From the NCBI GenBank assembly GCA_009733775.1, contig WOGZ01000001.1, forward strand, positions 124,001 to 188,000: a stretch of 64,000 bases of DNA, written 5' to 3'. This DNA comes from Alectoria sarmentosa. Taxonomy: Eukaryota > Ascomycota > Lecanoromycetes > Lecanorales > Parmeliaceae. The translations under genes were made by a program, and so were the position numbers. Every line of letters starts with the position of its first letter. The stretch's first letter is position 1. Below the pieces are notes generated by a model, which did not search any database, was not told the origin of the DNA, and was given only the letters and a program-made list of their open reading frames with translations. This document shows positions 20,019-31,497 of the stretch, piece after piece.

Positions 20019-22955
20019 TTGATGAGATACCCAAGTATGCAACCTGTCTCGCCACGAGAGTCAGCAGATGAGACTGCCCCGTCACACGCCTTGCATGGCC
20101 TCCTCGCTGATTTGAACATTCAACCTCTTTCCAATCGCCTTTCCCATGCTCAACTCCCAACTTGGACCTTCCCAGCATCTACATCTGCCAGGAACACACC
20201 TTCACCTGGCCCATCTGACGGATCCATCTTCTCTCCACGCCCCCCACCAAGATATCACCCCAATTCCGCCCCAGAATTAGATCTTTCTTCTTCGACCCAT
20301 GTCACTTCTCCGACTCACATCTCTAGCCCCACTCTCCTAATAAATCAGCCCTCGTTGTTCAACACGCCCAATCGATCAATCTTTTCCTCGGGACCCCCCA
20401 CCTCGTCCGTATCTGCCAATACAGCACAAGCGTCCATGAGCTCCCCATCGCCGGTCCATCCTACCCATCCACTGTCATCCCTCACGGTTCCTGCCTCTGG
20501 CTCAAGCAGGAGGTCGGTTCATTATCAGAACGAGAATATACCCACAGCTGTAAAGAGCAGGATCCCAAGAGCAGAGAAGGATGTGGATGACCCTTCTATT
20601 CAAGTCGAGAGTACTACATCCGCTGAAAGGAGGGGGGCAGGCACGCCTGCGGCATTGACTCGTCTCTTTGCTGCTCCAGAGGTCACCCCCATTGTCTCGA
20701 GACATTCCTCCTACATAAGAACGGCCAGTGGAACGGCATATACAAGAGCATCTTCCGCCGAGACAGCCCCTTTGCCGAACCACCTCTATAATCGGGGTTT
20801 GCTAGGTGGTAAACACTCAGATATTACAGTTCATGCTTTTGGAACCCGATATGCTCTGCACCGGCTACTGCTCGATCGAGCACCTTTTTTCTCATCCGCT
20901 CTCTCAGAGCCATGGTTTGAAAGCTCGTCGAAAGAAATAGCCCTCCACCCTGATGACATCGATTCCAACATAACGCAAGCTGCCTTTGAGCTAGCGCTGA
21001 AAAGACTCTATGGCTGCAATGTTGCTATGGAAGAGGACAAGGAGGCCGTTAGCCTGTTTGCCACTGGCTGTTGGTTAGAAATGGCTGACTTGGTTGATGC
21101 TAGCGTCACGTCGATCCTACGCCAGATGTCACCGGCTAAGATAGGCCCTTTAATCAAATTGGTCACCAATAATTACTATGGCAAGAACGGAGATCGAATC
21201 CTGGCCACAGCCAAAGCCATGCTTTGCCGCGAAGGCTGGGAGATGCCAGTCAGGTACTGGGATGGAGTTTCTGGTGAGATCGCAAGAGAGATTATTGGTG
21301 GCGACGGCTTTTTCGTACCTGGAGAATGGGAACGATGGGTGCTTGCAAAGAGGGTCCTGGATCGACAATTGAAGCTACGAGCTATTGAAGCAGGCCTTAT
21401 TGAGCCCAATGGAAAACAGAAACGTGCACTACCTGATACCATGAGCTTCTCAGCTATTCGGTTCGACACTGTCTATCGCAAAAATCAAGCCTTCGCTAGC
21501 AGGCATATCCCCGAGGCCTATGATTCATGGCTTACGCTGTACACCAATCCGGATATCGCCGCTTTATTGGTCCTCCTTGATGAAGGTATCCATTACGTGC
21601 ATTTGAGCTTTGAGCAGTTGCAGAAGATTCGTAATCAGCGAGATGCCCTTGGATTGCCGCTTATGCCTGAAAAAGTGATTAACGATGCTTTATGGATGCA
21701 AATGGAACTCCGACAGAGGATCGTCAATGCGCCTGAACTCGATGAGGTACTGGGGTTGAGCAAAGAGTCAGAGGAGATTCAGGAAGTCCATCTTCAAGAA
21801 GAGGCTAGCGAGGCCACCAACGGGAAAGGCAAGGAGCGCGATACTGATATTTACGATGAACAAGACGATGATGATGAAATGGAGTCAGGTAGTTGGGACG
21901 GTAACGGAAGACCTCGAAAATTCTGGATTCCTAATGTCGACTCGACTTCTGTAACAGGTGCAAATCCTGATACTTCGCTATATGCAACGCCAAGCACCAA
22001 CCGGCCCTATATCTCACGACTCTCCGCCTCCATTGACCCAGTGGATGTGCAGTGGGCATCAGACTTTACAGCGTCAGCGAATGAGCGCCCGACAACAGCT
22101 GACCACAATGAACCGATCCCTCCAATCTCCTACACCAATTACCCGCCCTTCCGCTTCGCAGCGGAATTTCCCAATCCTCGCAGCCTCAAAGAAAAGAAAC
22201 GTGTCTACTCTCGCACAGTCTGGTATGCTGGCAGTCTTTGGAACGTGTACATCCAAAAAGTCGAAACCACAAAAAACACTCAGCTTGGCGTCTATCTGCA
22301 TCGCGCCAAGGAAAAGGAAGGCTCTGAAGATAGCCATCACCGTCATACGAGCAGCGTGGACGAACGCATCGGCCAAGTCGAGATGCTGATGCGCCGCAAC
22401 CGCAATCGTCGTCGTTCACAAGGCGAATCATTCGACGAGGACGCCAGCAATTCAGGTACTGATCCTGATAGCACTCTGGTCGCACCCGGCCAAACTTCGC
22501 GGGCGGCGACAATCAGCAATCTGCTCCGTGGCGGCAGCCGCGATGACACTTCTGTTACGAAGTCCTCACAGACGCCTAGTCCTCTTAGTTTGTCTTTACC
22601 TTACAACAGCTCTCCAAACCTGAATGATTCCGACGACAACGACGAAATAGCTGGCAACAGGGAATCTTACAACACCAATCATAGCGTCCCAACTCTCCCT
22701 ACATACGTCGATGGTCGCTCAACGATTAAGACATATTTCAAGATCTACAGTCCAAGTAAGGGCGGTAGGATGTTGAGTGTATACGAGAGCGCCCCGGATT
22801 CCTTCAATTTCAGTCAGAGCTGGGGTTGGAAGAGTTCCACCATGGTGTTGGACGACGCGTTATGTGGGTACGACGGCGGAGGAGAAAGCGGTGGGAACGG
22901 AAAGGCGGGAAGGGATGGACGACTCAGGTTTATGGTTGTGATTGGTATGTTATGA
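20019..22955 (+). CDS. BTB/POZ domain protein, germ-cell-less-like
   Basis: A long uninterrupted frame of 978 residues. Residues 1-260 are Ser/Pro/Thr-rich and probably disordered. A BTB/POZ fold starts at about 262 (GLLGGKHSDITVHAFGTRY, LHRLLLDRAPFFSSALSEPW) and continues into a BACK-like helical region to about 480. Acidic residues near 605-630 separate a C-terminal domain with FPNPRSLKEKKRVYSRTVWY, AGSLWNVYIQK and FKIYSPSKGGRMLSVYES. BTB proteins often link substrates to cullin-3 ligases; a role here is inference, and the germ-cell-less resemblance is from the BTB block only. The end is uncertain: a strong donor (GTATGT at 22945) with an acceptor about 50 nt later (AAATAG near 22993) would replace the final MetLeu by AsnVal and move the stop to about 23003. 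The start is the first Met of the frame. Confidence 0.85.
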   Translation: MMRYPSMQPVSPRESADETAPSHALHGLLADLNIQPLSNRLSHAQLPTWTFPASTSARNTPSPGPSDGSIFSPRPPPRYHPNSAPELDLSSSTHVTSPTHISSPTLLINQPSLFNTPNRSIFSSGPPTSSVSANTAQASMSSPSPVHPTHPLSSLTVPASGSSRRSVHYQNENIPTAVKSRIPRAEKDVDDPSIQVESTTSAERRGAGTPAALTRLFAAPEVTPIVSRHSSYIRTASGTAYTRASSAETAPLPNHLYNRGLLGGKHSDITVHAFGTRYALHRLLLDRAPFFSSALSEPWFESSSKEIALHPDDIDSNITQAAFELALKRLYGCNVAMEEDKEAVSLFATGCWLEMADLVDASVTSILRQMSPAKIGPLIKLVTNNYYGKNGDRILATAKAMLCREGWEMPVRYWDGVSGEIAREIIGGDGFFVPGEWERWVLAKRVLDRQLKLRAIEAGLIEPNGKQKRALPDTMSFSAIRFDTVYRKNQAFASRHIPEAYDSWLTLYTNPDIAALLVLLDEGIHYVHLSFEQLQKIRNQRDALGLPLMPEKVINDALWMQMELRQRIVNAPELDEVLGLSKESEEIQEVHLQEEASEATNGKGKERDTDIYDEQDDDDEMESGSWDGNGRPRKFWIPNVDSTSVTGANPDTSLYATPSTNRPYISRLSASIDPVDVQWASDFTASANERPTTADHNEPIPPISYTNYPPFRFAAEFPNPRSLKEKKRVYSRTVWYAGSLWNVYIQKVETTKNTQLGVYLHRAKEKEGSEDSHHRHTSSVDERIGQVEMLMRRNRNRRRSQGESFDEDASNSGTDPDSTLVAPGQTSRAATISNLLRGGSRDDTSVTKSSQTPSPLSLSLPYNSSPNLNDSDDNDEIAGNRESYNTNHSVPTLPTYVDGRSTIKTYFKIYSPSKGGRMLSVYESAPDSFNFSQSWGWKSSTMVLDDALCGYDGGGESGGNGKAGRDGRLRFMVVIGML

Positions 22956-23705
22956 ACGAAGCATCCAGGGCGAGCTTTGCTGATTTCAAATAGGTAATGT
23001 TTGAACGATGGCACGAGTGAAGGGCATGTGTCGTGTTTGGTATGGTTGGGGATGCTCACATGTGCATAGATTAGCTCTACTACTTCACTGGCTTTGTATG
23101 TATCCGTAGCTGTACTGCTAGCATAGCAATCGTGCATCCCTAATGTCCTGTTCCACAACCGAGATATGCCCGACTTTCTTCTACGTGCTGCCTTGAACTC
23201 GCACTTGTATAGAAGTGAGCTACTCGATGGAGCGAGGACACCAATTGTTTCTTCCACTTAATCGGATGTCGCTTGATCTGTTGGTGTCCTCGCTGTATTA
23301 AGCAGGTCACTTCTGGACAGCATGGGTACTATCGGTCCTGGAGGCCCCTCTTTTTTTTGAGCCATCTGAGACTTTTGAATTTCAGTCGACGATGGCTCAG
23401 GCTATCACCATGTGGAGTGGTCAGACCAGAGAATCTAAAAGTACATCACTCAGCGGTAGTGAAAACCCGAATGCCAGTTCTCAGTCTTGAGGAAACAAAG
23501 GGCGTCGGATCCGCAAATCACGAGGATGCTGCTGGCTTTTGAGAATGGATTGATCTCTAGACTTTGAAATCGAAATTAGTGCAGCCACGGCTTGATGTAC
23601 CAGCAAGCGACTGACAATCACAATGAAATTTATGCCTAAATTGCGGCACACTGTAGGCGAGTCGGGGTTTTATATATACACAAGACCATCTGAGATACAT
23701 TGGCA
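22956..23705. other. Convergent intergenic
   Basis: 750 bp between convergent 3' ends of the BTB gene and a surface-protein gene. I see only incidental short frames. Confidence 0.45.
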
Positions 23706-24770
23706 TTATCGTGCTGGTTCCGCTTCCAATTCTCCGACCGTCTGCCTTCTCGCGATTGGGAACCCGTCCTTTTCCTCCTCCTGGTTTTTCCCCTCCATTT
23801 CCGAAACTGTATGGTTGCCGTTCACCTCGCTGGCATAAGATCCACCATGTTCTTGCTTTTGCGGTTCCGGAGGCAGAGTTTGTCGCTGCTCCCTGCGTGC
23901 TCGCATCCAGAGTAGTAGCACCGCAGCTGATATGAGCGCGAGAACGCCCAGAGCGACTCCGACACCGATGCCTGCTTTTGCCCCGCTGCTGAGACCAGTC
24001 TTGGTCTGCGGGCTGACTGACTTGCTCGTTGCCGTTGCGGTTGCAGCTGCCACACTTGGTGTCCCTGACGATGAAGAGGATACAGAAGCCGATGTTGTGG
24101 CAGGGATCGACGCCGATGTGGACGAGGATGTGATAGCTGCCGCGATTGATGTCGACCATGTCGTGGCCGAGCGATCAGATCTGCAGTAGTCGTCCAAGTC
24201 AGCATTTTTTTCCCTTGAATTGGTTACGCCTCGCAAACTCAACATGCGTTGACGAATTGAGGGGAAGGTCGGAAGCAGACGCACTGCACGTTGACGAGGA
24301 AGTTCCCGCTATTGGAGCTGTTGGTGGTACCCATAAGAGGCCCGTTGGTCTCATTCAGGTTCAAGTGGCATCTTGAGTCGGAATCCTGCACCGTATCGAG
24401 GGGAATTGCATAGGATCCGTTTGGCAGTACAGGTGCGGGGGATTGGAAGTCTGTCCACAATGACATGTTTCGTCAGTCACGATAACAAGATCGGGCCTAT
24501 GAGGCCCTGGGACATGTGAGCACGGGAAGACGACTTACTGATTGAAAAGTCGCGGCTATTGTTAGTCTCGCAGAACATAACAAGCACTGGCGCCACGAAT
24601 TCGCTCGTCCATGATGCATCTATTGTGTCCTGGCTTTCAAATGTGACCGGAGCCGCGTTTGGCACATAAGCTGGGAATAGCCAGTTTGCCGTATCAGCAG
24701 AAGCTACGAACGAGAGGAGAGAGGTGGTCGCGAGGAAGAAGAGCAGCTGGCCGACTGGTCGTGGCAGCAT
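23706..24770 (-). CDS. Secreted N-terminal, single-pass membrane protein with Ser/Thr stalk
   Basis: Three exons on the minus strand, 24539-24770, 24285-24450 and 23706-24180, give 290 residues (introns 88 and 104 nt). A signal peptide is clear (MLPRPVGQLLFFLATTSLLSFVASA). A small ectodomain of about 110 residues follows, with NWLFPAYVPNAAPVTFESQD and several N-glycosylation sequons (NGSY, NETN, NSSN). Then comes a Ser/Thr/Ala stalk, one transmembrane helix (about 200-225, AGIGVGVALGVLALISAAVL) with basic stop-transfer residues (MRARREQRQ), and a short acidic tail. This layout is common among fungal cell-wall or plasma-membrane proteins of unknown function, sometimes likened to stress sensors. 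The second donor (GTGCGT) was chosen on phase and is less certain. No enzyme motif is visible. Confidence 0.75.
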
Positions 24771-27001
24771 TAGTAGGGCGTAGAGAAAAGAAACAGCCGA
24801 GGCAAATGAAAGACCAATCAAGGTATGTTCGACGTCCTTATGCGATTGTATGCAAATGTTCTACCGGACGAGTGAAATGGGAGACAATGATAAAGACATG
24901 ATTGTAAGCACGTGCACTTGTACGAACGTTGGCATCTGAAACAAGGGCTGGGAAGCCGTATTAGTACAAGCTATTTTTTTGGCAAAGAGGCGAAGCATAT
25001 TAAAACTCGATGCTGTGCACTGCCCGAAGGATCTTAGCACATGGCACCAATATCAAAGCGGCAGAGCCCCTGCAGTGGGCGCAAGGGAAGAGAGCAAGGT
25101 CAACAAGCACTGCGGTCAAACAAAGTGCAACTGGACATGCTTTCTGCAACATCTTCCTCCTATAGAGATCCAAGAATATCTCAAACGAGAGACCAACGTA
25201 ACTGAGCAAAAGAAGGACAGATAGGCGGCTCCAATGTTTAATCCAGGCTAGAGGTTTAGGTGCACCTTCCCGGGCTCCTACCCGAAATTAAGCAGCTTCC
25301 CAAGATAGGAGCGTCCCTGAAAAGTCTTAAAGTTCCTTTTACTCATTCGCCCAGTACTGCGTATCCGTCAAAACAGTAAAGCAAAGCAATGAGAGTCAGC
25401 CCGCCTAGTTCCACACATGAAGAGGAACACTCGCGAGAAAGTCATACTTGTCATCGCACGGAAAACCTGTGTAAGTTGTGCCGTATCTAGAAAGCTGGCC
25501 GTCGTTCTCCTCATGATGACATGACAGCATGGGGAACAGAGCCTTCTTGTACCCGTAGGCTCACATACCAAGCGTTCCTTCCTACTCCACCGCAGCATGT
25601 TTGTTGAGACAACTGCTACAGATAAGTGTAGCTGAGATATGAGAAAGGCAGGCAGGCAGGAGCTACCACTGAAAACGGCACCTGGATACTTTGGTCACCA
25701 TCATCTTCCGCAGCTTCTTCTCGACATCTCTCTGAGCCAATTTTTGACCTCCAGACTCAGTAAAATGGCCCCCTTTTCCATCGGCTCATTCGTCTCTCTC
25801 TCTCTCTTTCTTTCTCGTTGTAAAGACGTTCGAGGCGTTTCTACGCGGCTGACAAACTCCGTGGCGTAAGCATGCATGAAACCCGCATGCAAGCCCCCAC
25901 CACCACCACTCAACTTCTCAAGGTACGTTTCGGTAGCCTCGTTTGAGACGACATGCCTCGATCATCACAGCGGGTATGATACGATCCCATTCCGCCTCCC
26001 AAGATTGAGAGAATGTAGCAAAAGTCATGCATGCATAGAGGGAATCTCAAGCTTTCCCAGAATCCACAAAAAGGAAAATCAGCACTCAAAAACAAAAAAT
26101 AGCTATCAAATGCTACTCTTCTTTTAAGTAGGTATTACATGTACAATTTTAACGGGTACCAACCAAGATTCTCGACTCATATTGTCAAAAGGATATCGAA
26201 TAGCCCAAATATAAGCCAAACAATCCCCTTTCACAGAGAATGATGGAGTATTCAAGGAAACAATTGTTTCAACGACTGTCACTTTTTCCTGGCCAACGCG
26301 CCTGATGTGTAGAAACTCAGAATTCAAATCATTGACCCTGGTGCTGCCTTAAATTCCCATCTATGCATGACTTTCTGCTACACCCTCTCTATTTACACTG
26401 GCGACATGACTGCCAATAGTGATCCGAACTAGGCTTCCGAGAAACGATCCTAACGGAGGCCAATTTTGGCAAGGCTGGAAGGGTCTGATAGGCCAACGTC
26501 GCCTGTCCTGTCGACCCCGGGATGGAAGAATGGAGGGAGTGAGTTTGGCTGGTGGAGTGGCCGGAGGGTTGGTCAGGAGAGAGCCCGACTTCGGCTTACT
26601 CTCAAAGGGGTCTCACCAGTATGACCACTGGGAGAAGGAAGAGTCGACCATCCAAAACGCTCATATTCCCTGCCAGCTCGGTTGCGCGCTTCAAGGCTCG
26701 GTTAAGTTGTTGTGGAATTGCTTCACATGGTTGCAACTGGATGAAAAGTGAACATGTTCCACCCGCCACTCGAGTTATGATGCTCTATGCTTTCCGCCAT
26801 GTTTCAGTTCTGTCCCGTGAACGAATGTTCGTATGATTATGTTCTGACTATCTGCTCCGTCTTCAAAGCTCTTTGGGAGCTGCGACGACCGCGACAAAAG
26901 CCTTCCTGATTCTAATATACAAGCGCAATGCTATGCCCAGCAACCATGCAGTCCAGTAATAATAAAAGCCATCTACGATTGTTTTGAGCACCGCCTGGGG
27001 C
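24771..27001. other. Intergenic, 2.2 kb
   Basis: A long stretch upstream of the surface-protein gene and downstream of the Mam3-type gene. It contains a CT-rich tract near 25,793-25,818 and scattered open frames below 111 codons. The frame at 26419-26751 has no family-like features. I see no gene, tRNA or transposon I can support. Confidence 0.4.
25793..25818 (+). repeat. CT-rich microsatellite
   Basis: A run of alternating CT grading into CTTT units. It is a simple repeat in noncoding sequence. Confidence 0.7.
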
Positions 27002-29317
27002 TCAGTGCCCATTGCCCAACAACGGCGTCTCCTCACTATCCATGCTCCCACCTTTTCTCGTCCTTCTCCGCCTTTTTTTCTTCTTTGAATCGCCAGGCTG
27101 ATTGTTCTCTTGCCTGCCATCCAATACATCCGACGGCCTGTCTCCCTGGACCTGAGCTCCACCATCTCCGCTATCGGAACTACTGGTCATCTCTAGCACT
27201 GTCTTCTTTATACCCCCTGCATCGACAATCTGTTCGGTGATACTACCCGAGCGTGCAGGGCCTCTTTTAGGCTTCTGCGGCGATTCAATCCTTGAATGCA
27301 TTGACCCGATGGTGCTCTCAGAATTGGCGCGGGATCTCTGCTTCGATCTTGGTTTGTCCTCTTCTTCACGGCCACGTTGGGCGTTTTCACCGAGAGCGGC
27401 TAGGCCTTTGCGGGACTTACTGGGACTTGGCGGGGATGCTCCAGAGGGAATGCTGCCGTAGCCGGCTGCTACAGCAAGGACGCCGTCCTTAGCATCTTTA
27501 CCAGCAGAGTTAAGGAGGCCGGCGCCAACGCCTCCCTGAGCGGCTATGGAATTCCGAGGGGTGGTATCTGAATTGTCCGAAGCTTTGGACATGGCGTCGC
27601 CGAGGGTGCCATTTCCAGGCTTGATCTTTACGGTATTGTATCGAGTCTGTCGAGGCCGGCTGGCAAGATTTGAGGGACCCAGATGTTTCAAGTGGTCGCG
27701 CATTTGGGGCTTTGGCTTCTTCTGCCCAGCCTCTCGATCATTTGTATACGCTGTACTTGAATGACGGCTCAGATCCTCGGGACGTCCATTGGCTTCACGA
27801 GCTTGAATGGCTTGGTGCGAGTCTTTCTTGTCTTCACCGAGGTCGATCAGGGCCTCTTCGCCGCCGGCCAAATTATCTTCCACATCCGTGACGACTTGGC
27901 CCTTAGGAACTCTTGATTTAGGTGCTGGATTCATGCGGCGGAGACCTTTTTGCACGTCAACATAAACGTCAGACTCATCGATGATTTCTCTATATGTCGG
28001 TCAGAAGTGGACTCAGAAAGTCAGATGACGATACACATACTCGCCAATAAGCTCCTCAATGACATCTTCTAGCGTCACAACACCCAAGGCGCCATGGTCC
28101 TCCCCAGGAAACTCCGAGACAAGAACCATGTGCGATTTCCCCTCTTGGAAGAAGTTGACAATGTCCAAGCAACTTGTCTCGGCCCTTGTTTCTGGCAGTG
28201 TAGCCAAAGCAAATTCCCTCACAAGTTTTGCATCTTCAGGATCGTAGGTGATGAGTATCTTGACGAGGAGCATCCCGACGAAGTTTCTTTGATTGTCCGG
28301 TGCATGGATGGGTATTCTCGAGAAGCCAGCACCAAGGATAAATTCCATGGTCTTCTCGTTGAGCACCGTATCTGCAGACAGCGTGAATGTGTCATCCATT
28401 GGGGTCATGATGCTGCCGACCGACTTCGCCTTGAGATCCAGAACCGCGCTAATTATGGTAACCTCGTCCGAATTGAGCTGCTCGCCGTCAGCGCCAATAC
28501 TCTTATGCAGAGTCACCAATGTCTTTAGTCCAGCTTTTTTGTAAGTTGTGCCGTGATCTTCTCCAAGGAGCTTGTCAAGGAGCTTCGCAGTAGGCCACGC
28601 AACGGGCGAGAGTATGTACATGAGTATGAGCACCAGAGGTGACATCCATGCTCCGATTGGGAGACCGTAGCGGACACAGATTGATTGAGGGATGATCTCG
28701 CCGAAGATGACTATGAGCCTGTCAGGTATAGTTCACAGTAGCTAGCTGTAGCATTTCTTACCAATAAGAACCGTACTACCCAACACAGCAGGCCATCCAC
28801 CACCAAGGGAGCGATCAAGCACAATTGGCAGAGTCTCGTTCGTAATTACATTCCCCAGCAGAAGCGTCACAAGAACCCAATGTTTCCCTCTATTCAGCAA
28901 CCGTAGCACCTTGGCAGCATGGGTCCTCTCCGACCCTTCGCCTGACGTCTTGATGACCCGAAGGTATATTTCGTCCTAGATCGGATTAGCTATTGCCTCT
29001 TCCGCCTAGCCTAACTTAGCATTTCGGCTCACCTGGCCCATCAATGCGATAGTGAGACCTGCAAAGGCTCCGCCAAGAAGTACCAGAGCAATAGCAACGG
29101 CGAGATAGATCCATAGAGTGGGCTTGTCTGGTGACATAGGATGTTCCTCGTCTTCTGCAAACACGTTGAGAAAGCCCCGAGGCTGAGGGGCAGCGCGTAG
29201 CAGTGGCAAGAAACCCAGCATGAAGAGCTTTGCCATTGAGAGAACCAGAGGTCTCGCGGTCGTGTAGCCATGTGTAACGCGTGGGCTAGAGACATGAGGG
29301 GACTGGTATTTCGACAT
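27002..29317 (-). CDS. MAM3: Mam3-type CNNM/DUF21 CBS-domain membrane protein
   Basis: Four exons on the minus strand, 29033-29317, 28762-28975, 28041-28710 and 27002-27989, encode 718 residues (introns 57, 51 and 51 nt). An N-terminal hydrophobic segment (LSMAKLFMLGFLPLL) may be a signal peptide. The DUF21/CNNM transmembrane domain follows: IYLAVAIALVLLGGAFAGL, WVLVTLLLGNVITNE, VIFGEIIPQSICVRYGLP and WMSPLVLILMYILSPVAW. A CBS pair comes next (SVGSIMTPMDDTFTL, FSRIPIHAPDNQRNFVG, ALGVVTLEDVIEELIGEEI). The C-terminal 320 residues are polar and disordered, ending EETPLLGNGH, a dileucine-like vacuolar sorting pattern. Yeast Mam3 is a vacuolar membrane protein affecting manganese and other metal tolerance, and CNNM relatives handle magnesium. 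Start is uncertain: Met at 29236 is an alternative. Confidence 0.9.
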
Positions 29318-29867
29318 GTTTGGAGGGCAAATTGGGGAAAGGGAATGTGTCAGTGTCAATAGAAGACAGCGGTGAGTTGGTTATGCATGTTTGGTGTTTG
29401 GGGGTGTGAAGACCAGGGGTGTCCGTCGTTTACCACTTATCTTAACGGTATTTAAACGGGCAACAGCGCTAGCTTAACGCCGACTTTAGCGCCTTCGCGC
29501 CTTCCCCGGAACTGCCAAGGAAAGAGCAGGCGTGCACGATGAAAGTTTTCCAGTAAGTGAATGTGTGTGGTCAGGTACTAGAACATTGAATGTCCATCGT
29601 ATCAGCCATTCATTTACTCTTTTACCACGAAGAGTAGGTTAAAGGCAGGTCACGGTGGATGTGTTGAGGGCAATTATTGTCTGTGCTGTAAGATGTATGC
29701 CATCCCCCAGAAATCTGACCTCACATCCTTCTGCCCTTGTTATACTGCCGTAGACGACAACTCCATTCTTCATTAATTATATCGCATGTCCCATTGATCC
29801 TAGTTGCCATCGACTCCCAGCTTTCCTGCTTGACCCATTATGGACCGCTCAAGCTCAAATAGACTAA
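29318..29867. other. Intergenic between two minus-strand genes
   Basis: 550 bp holding the Mam3-type gene promoter and the 3' end of the next gene upstream. Nothing else is visible. Confidence 0.45.
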
Positions 29868-30885
29868 TCAAGCATACTTGACCGCCTCCCTATGCTCATC
29901 GTGAAACGGGTTGCTCTCCGCAGTGGCTTCCGCATCCTTGAATGGGTTATCCTCCTCGCTGACAGCCGACACTGGCGTTCTCGCGCTTGCTCCTGTTGAT
30001 GGCGTATAAGCCGGTGGCTGTGACTCCAGGTGCTCTTCTGGACTTCGATTGTACTGCAACTCGATATTACGTCTTTCAGCCGCAGTGAGTTTCTTTGCTT
30101 TGCGCCATTTGTGAGTTGCAATGCAGGCGTAAACGAAGAGAGTAAAATGGATAATCCTAAACGACTTTTTGTTAACGAGTAATGTCCAAGCATAGCAGCT
30201 CACAGTCAGTGAGCCACACACCGAGATCAAGAAGACTTACAGAATGAATGCCAGAAACACATTTGCAGCGATCTCAGTCCGTCCCAGTGTGTAGATCAGT
30301 GGCTGGCAGTCCTGACTCCAGAAATTGTATACGTCGCAAGGCACGATGCCATCGAAATCAACGAGCACAGGCTGCCAGTACCAAAACCAACCGTCACCAA
30401 CAGAGAAGACGATAGAAGGTACAGCAAGGCCCCAGACGAAGAGATCAACTCCGACATTCCAGCCAGGATGGATAGGTCGGCCGCGGCGCTGAAAGAGAGT
30501 GAGGAAGATGACAAGAGGGTCGTAAAGGAGGGCAAGGACGACCTGCAGATAAAAGGATTAGGTAAGCGGCCGAGTAAAGGATCTGTACACTCGGGTTGGA
30601 TCTTGCATTGAAATGGATGTTTCGAGAGGCGCATGTGATAGTCATTGTGGTGGATGTGCAGAATAGCTGTAGGGATTTGGAGCTTACGGGGGCCAGAGGT
30701 AGACCGTCAGTCCAGTCATTACCACCATAATTCAGTTTCGTTACAGAAGTCGTTGCGGCGAAAAGGATCATGGCGATAAAGGCAAAAGGAATGGCGATGG
30801 CGCGCAAGCCGAGCTTGATTGGCCAGCGACGATCATGGTCGTAAAGCTGTCGCCGCGTCTCGACGGACAATGGGATACGAGCCAT
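29868..30885 (-). CDS. Four-helix membrane protein of unknown function
   Basis: Three exons on the minus strand, 30688-30885, 30241-30542 and 29868-30156, give 262 residues (introns 145 and 84 nt, phases 0 and 2). Four hydrophobic helices are visible: about 25-48 (LGLRAIAIPFAFIAMILFAA), 67-83 (VVLALLYDPLVIFLTLF), 92-118 (VGVDLFVWGLAVPSIVFSVG), and 146-178 (IAANVFLAFILIIHFTLFVY). The polar tail carries YxPPAYTP, NPFKD and NPFHD short motifs; NPF is an endocytic adaptor signal. The layout recalls MARVEL-type four-pass proteins, but I do not recognise the family with confidence. A plasma-membrane or endosomal place is inferred. Confidence 0.75.
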
Positions 30886-31474
30886 GTCTAAGCTGAGGAA
30901 GTGGGTGATGGAGGTAGAGTTGATGGGCAGTGATGGCAGCACAGGAGCAGAGGAGATTGAGGGAGTGTGTTATTCATTAGGGTAGCATGTCATAAGAGTG
31001 GCAAATTAGCGGTGGGTGGGGGTGTTGTCGTACTTGGTAAGAACGCTTCCTTGAGAGTAGCTGAGTGACGCATACCCGAGCTGACCCAGGCCAGATGAGG
31101 CAGTCGGGATGCATTCCTCCATCCATCATCAGATGCGGGGTTATCGATATTTGATGCAATTCGACAACTGCATGTCACTTGATCCAACCATACCTTAAGC
31201 AAGCAAGCTATATGATCAATCCAAGAGCGCATCTGAGCCAGCTCATTTGCTGGAAACCAATTTTGACTGCTGCCAAAATTCCCCAAAATTCCAAATTCCA
31301 TCGTATTAACGGCGCATCGACGTCATGGAAGATGTCACAAGATCCAAGCCTTCTTAGCTCCCGGAGGCCGCCGATCAGTGGACCCAGATTCCTCGGATTT
31401 AGTCGGATTGACCCTGAGAGACTAAGGTACCTTACCTCAGATAGTGATAGTAGAGTGCAGACACAATAACTGTA
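30886..31474. other. Intergenic next to pogo-type relic
   Basis: 590 bp upstream of the four-helix protein gene, of normal base composition. It ends at the TA target site of the transposon relic. I see no gene in it. Confidence 0.45.
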
Positions 31475-31476
31475 TA

Positions 31477-31497
31477 CAGTCGACGCTCGCTATAACG
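31477..31497 (+). repeat. Left terminal inverted repeat
   Basis: Twenty-one bases starting CAGTCGACGCTCGCTATAAC, identical to the reverse complement of 33469-33489. A further copy of the inner motif (CGTTATAGCGAG) follows at about 31,525. Confidence 0.95.

Noticed and set aside
25225..25345. Stretch with a CCCGAAATTAAGC motif resembling part of 5S rRNA
   Set aside because: The rest does not follow the fungal 5S sequence or fold as far as I can see. The match is about a dozen bases, so chance is likely.
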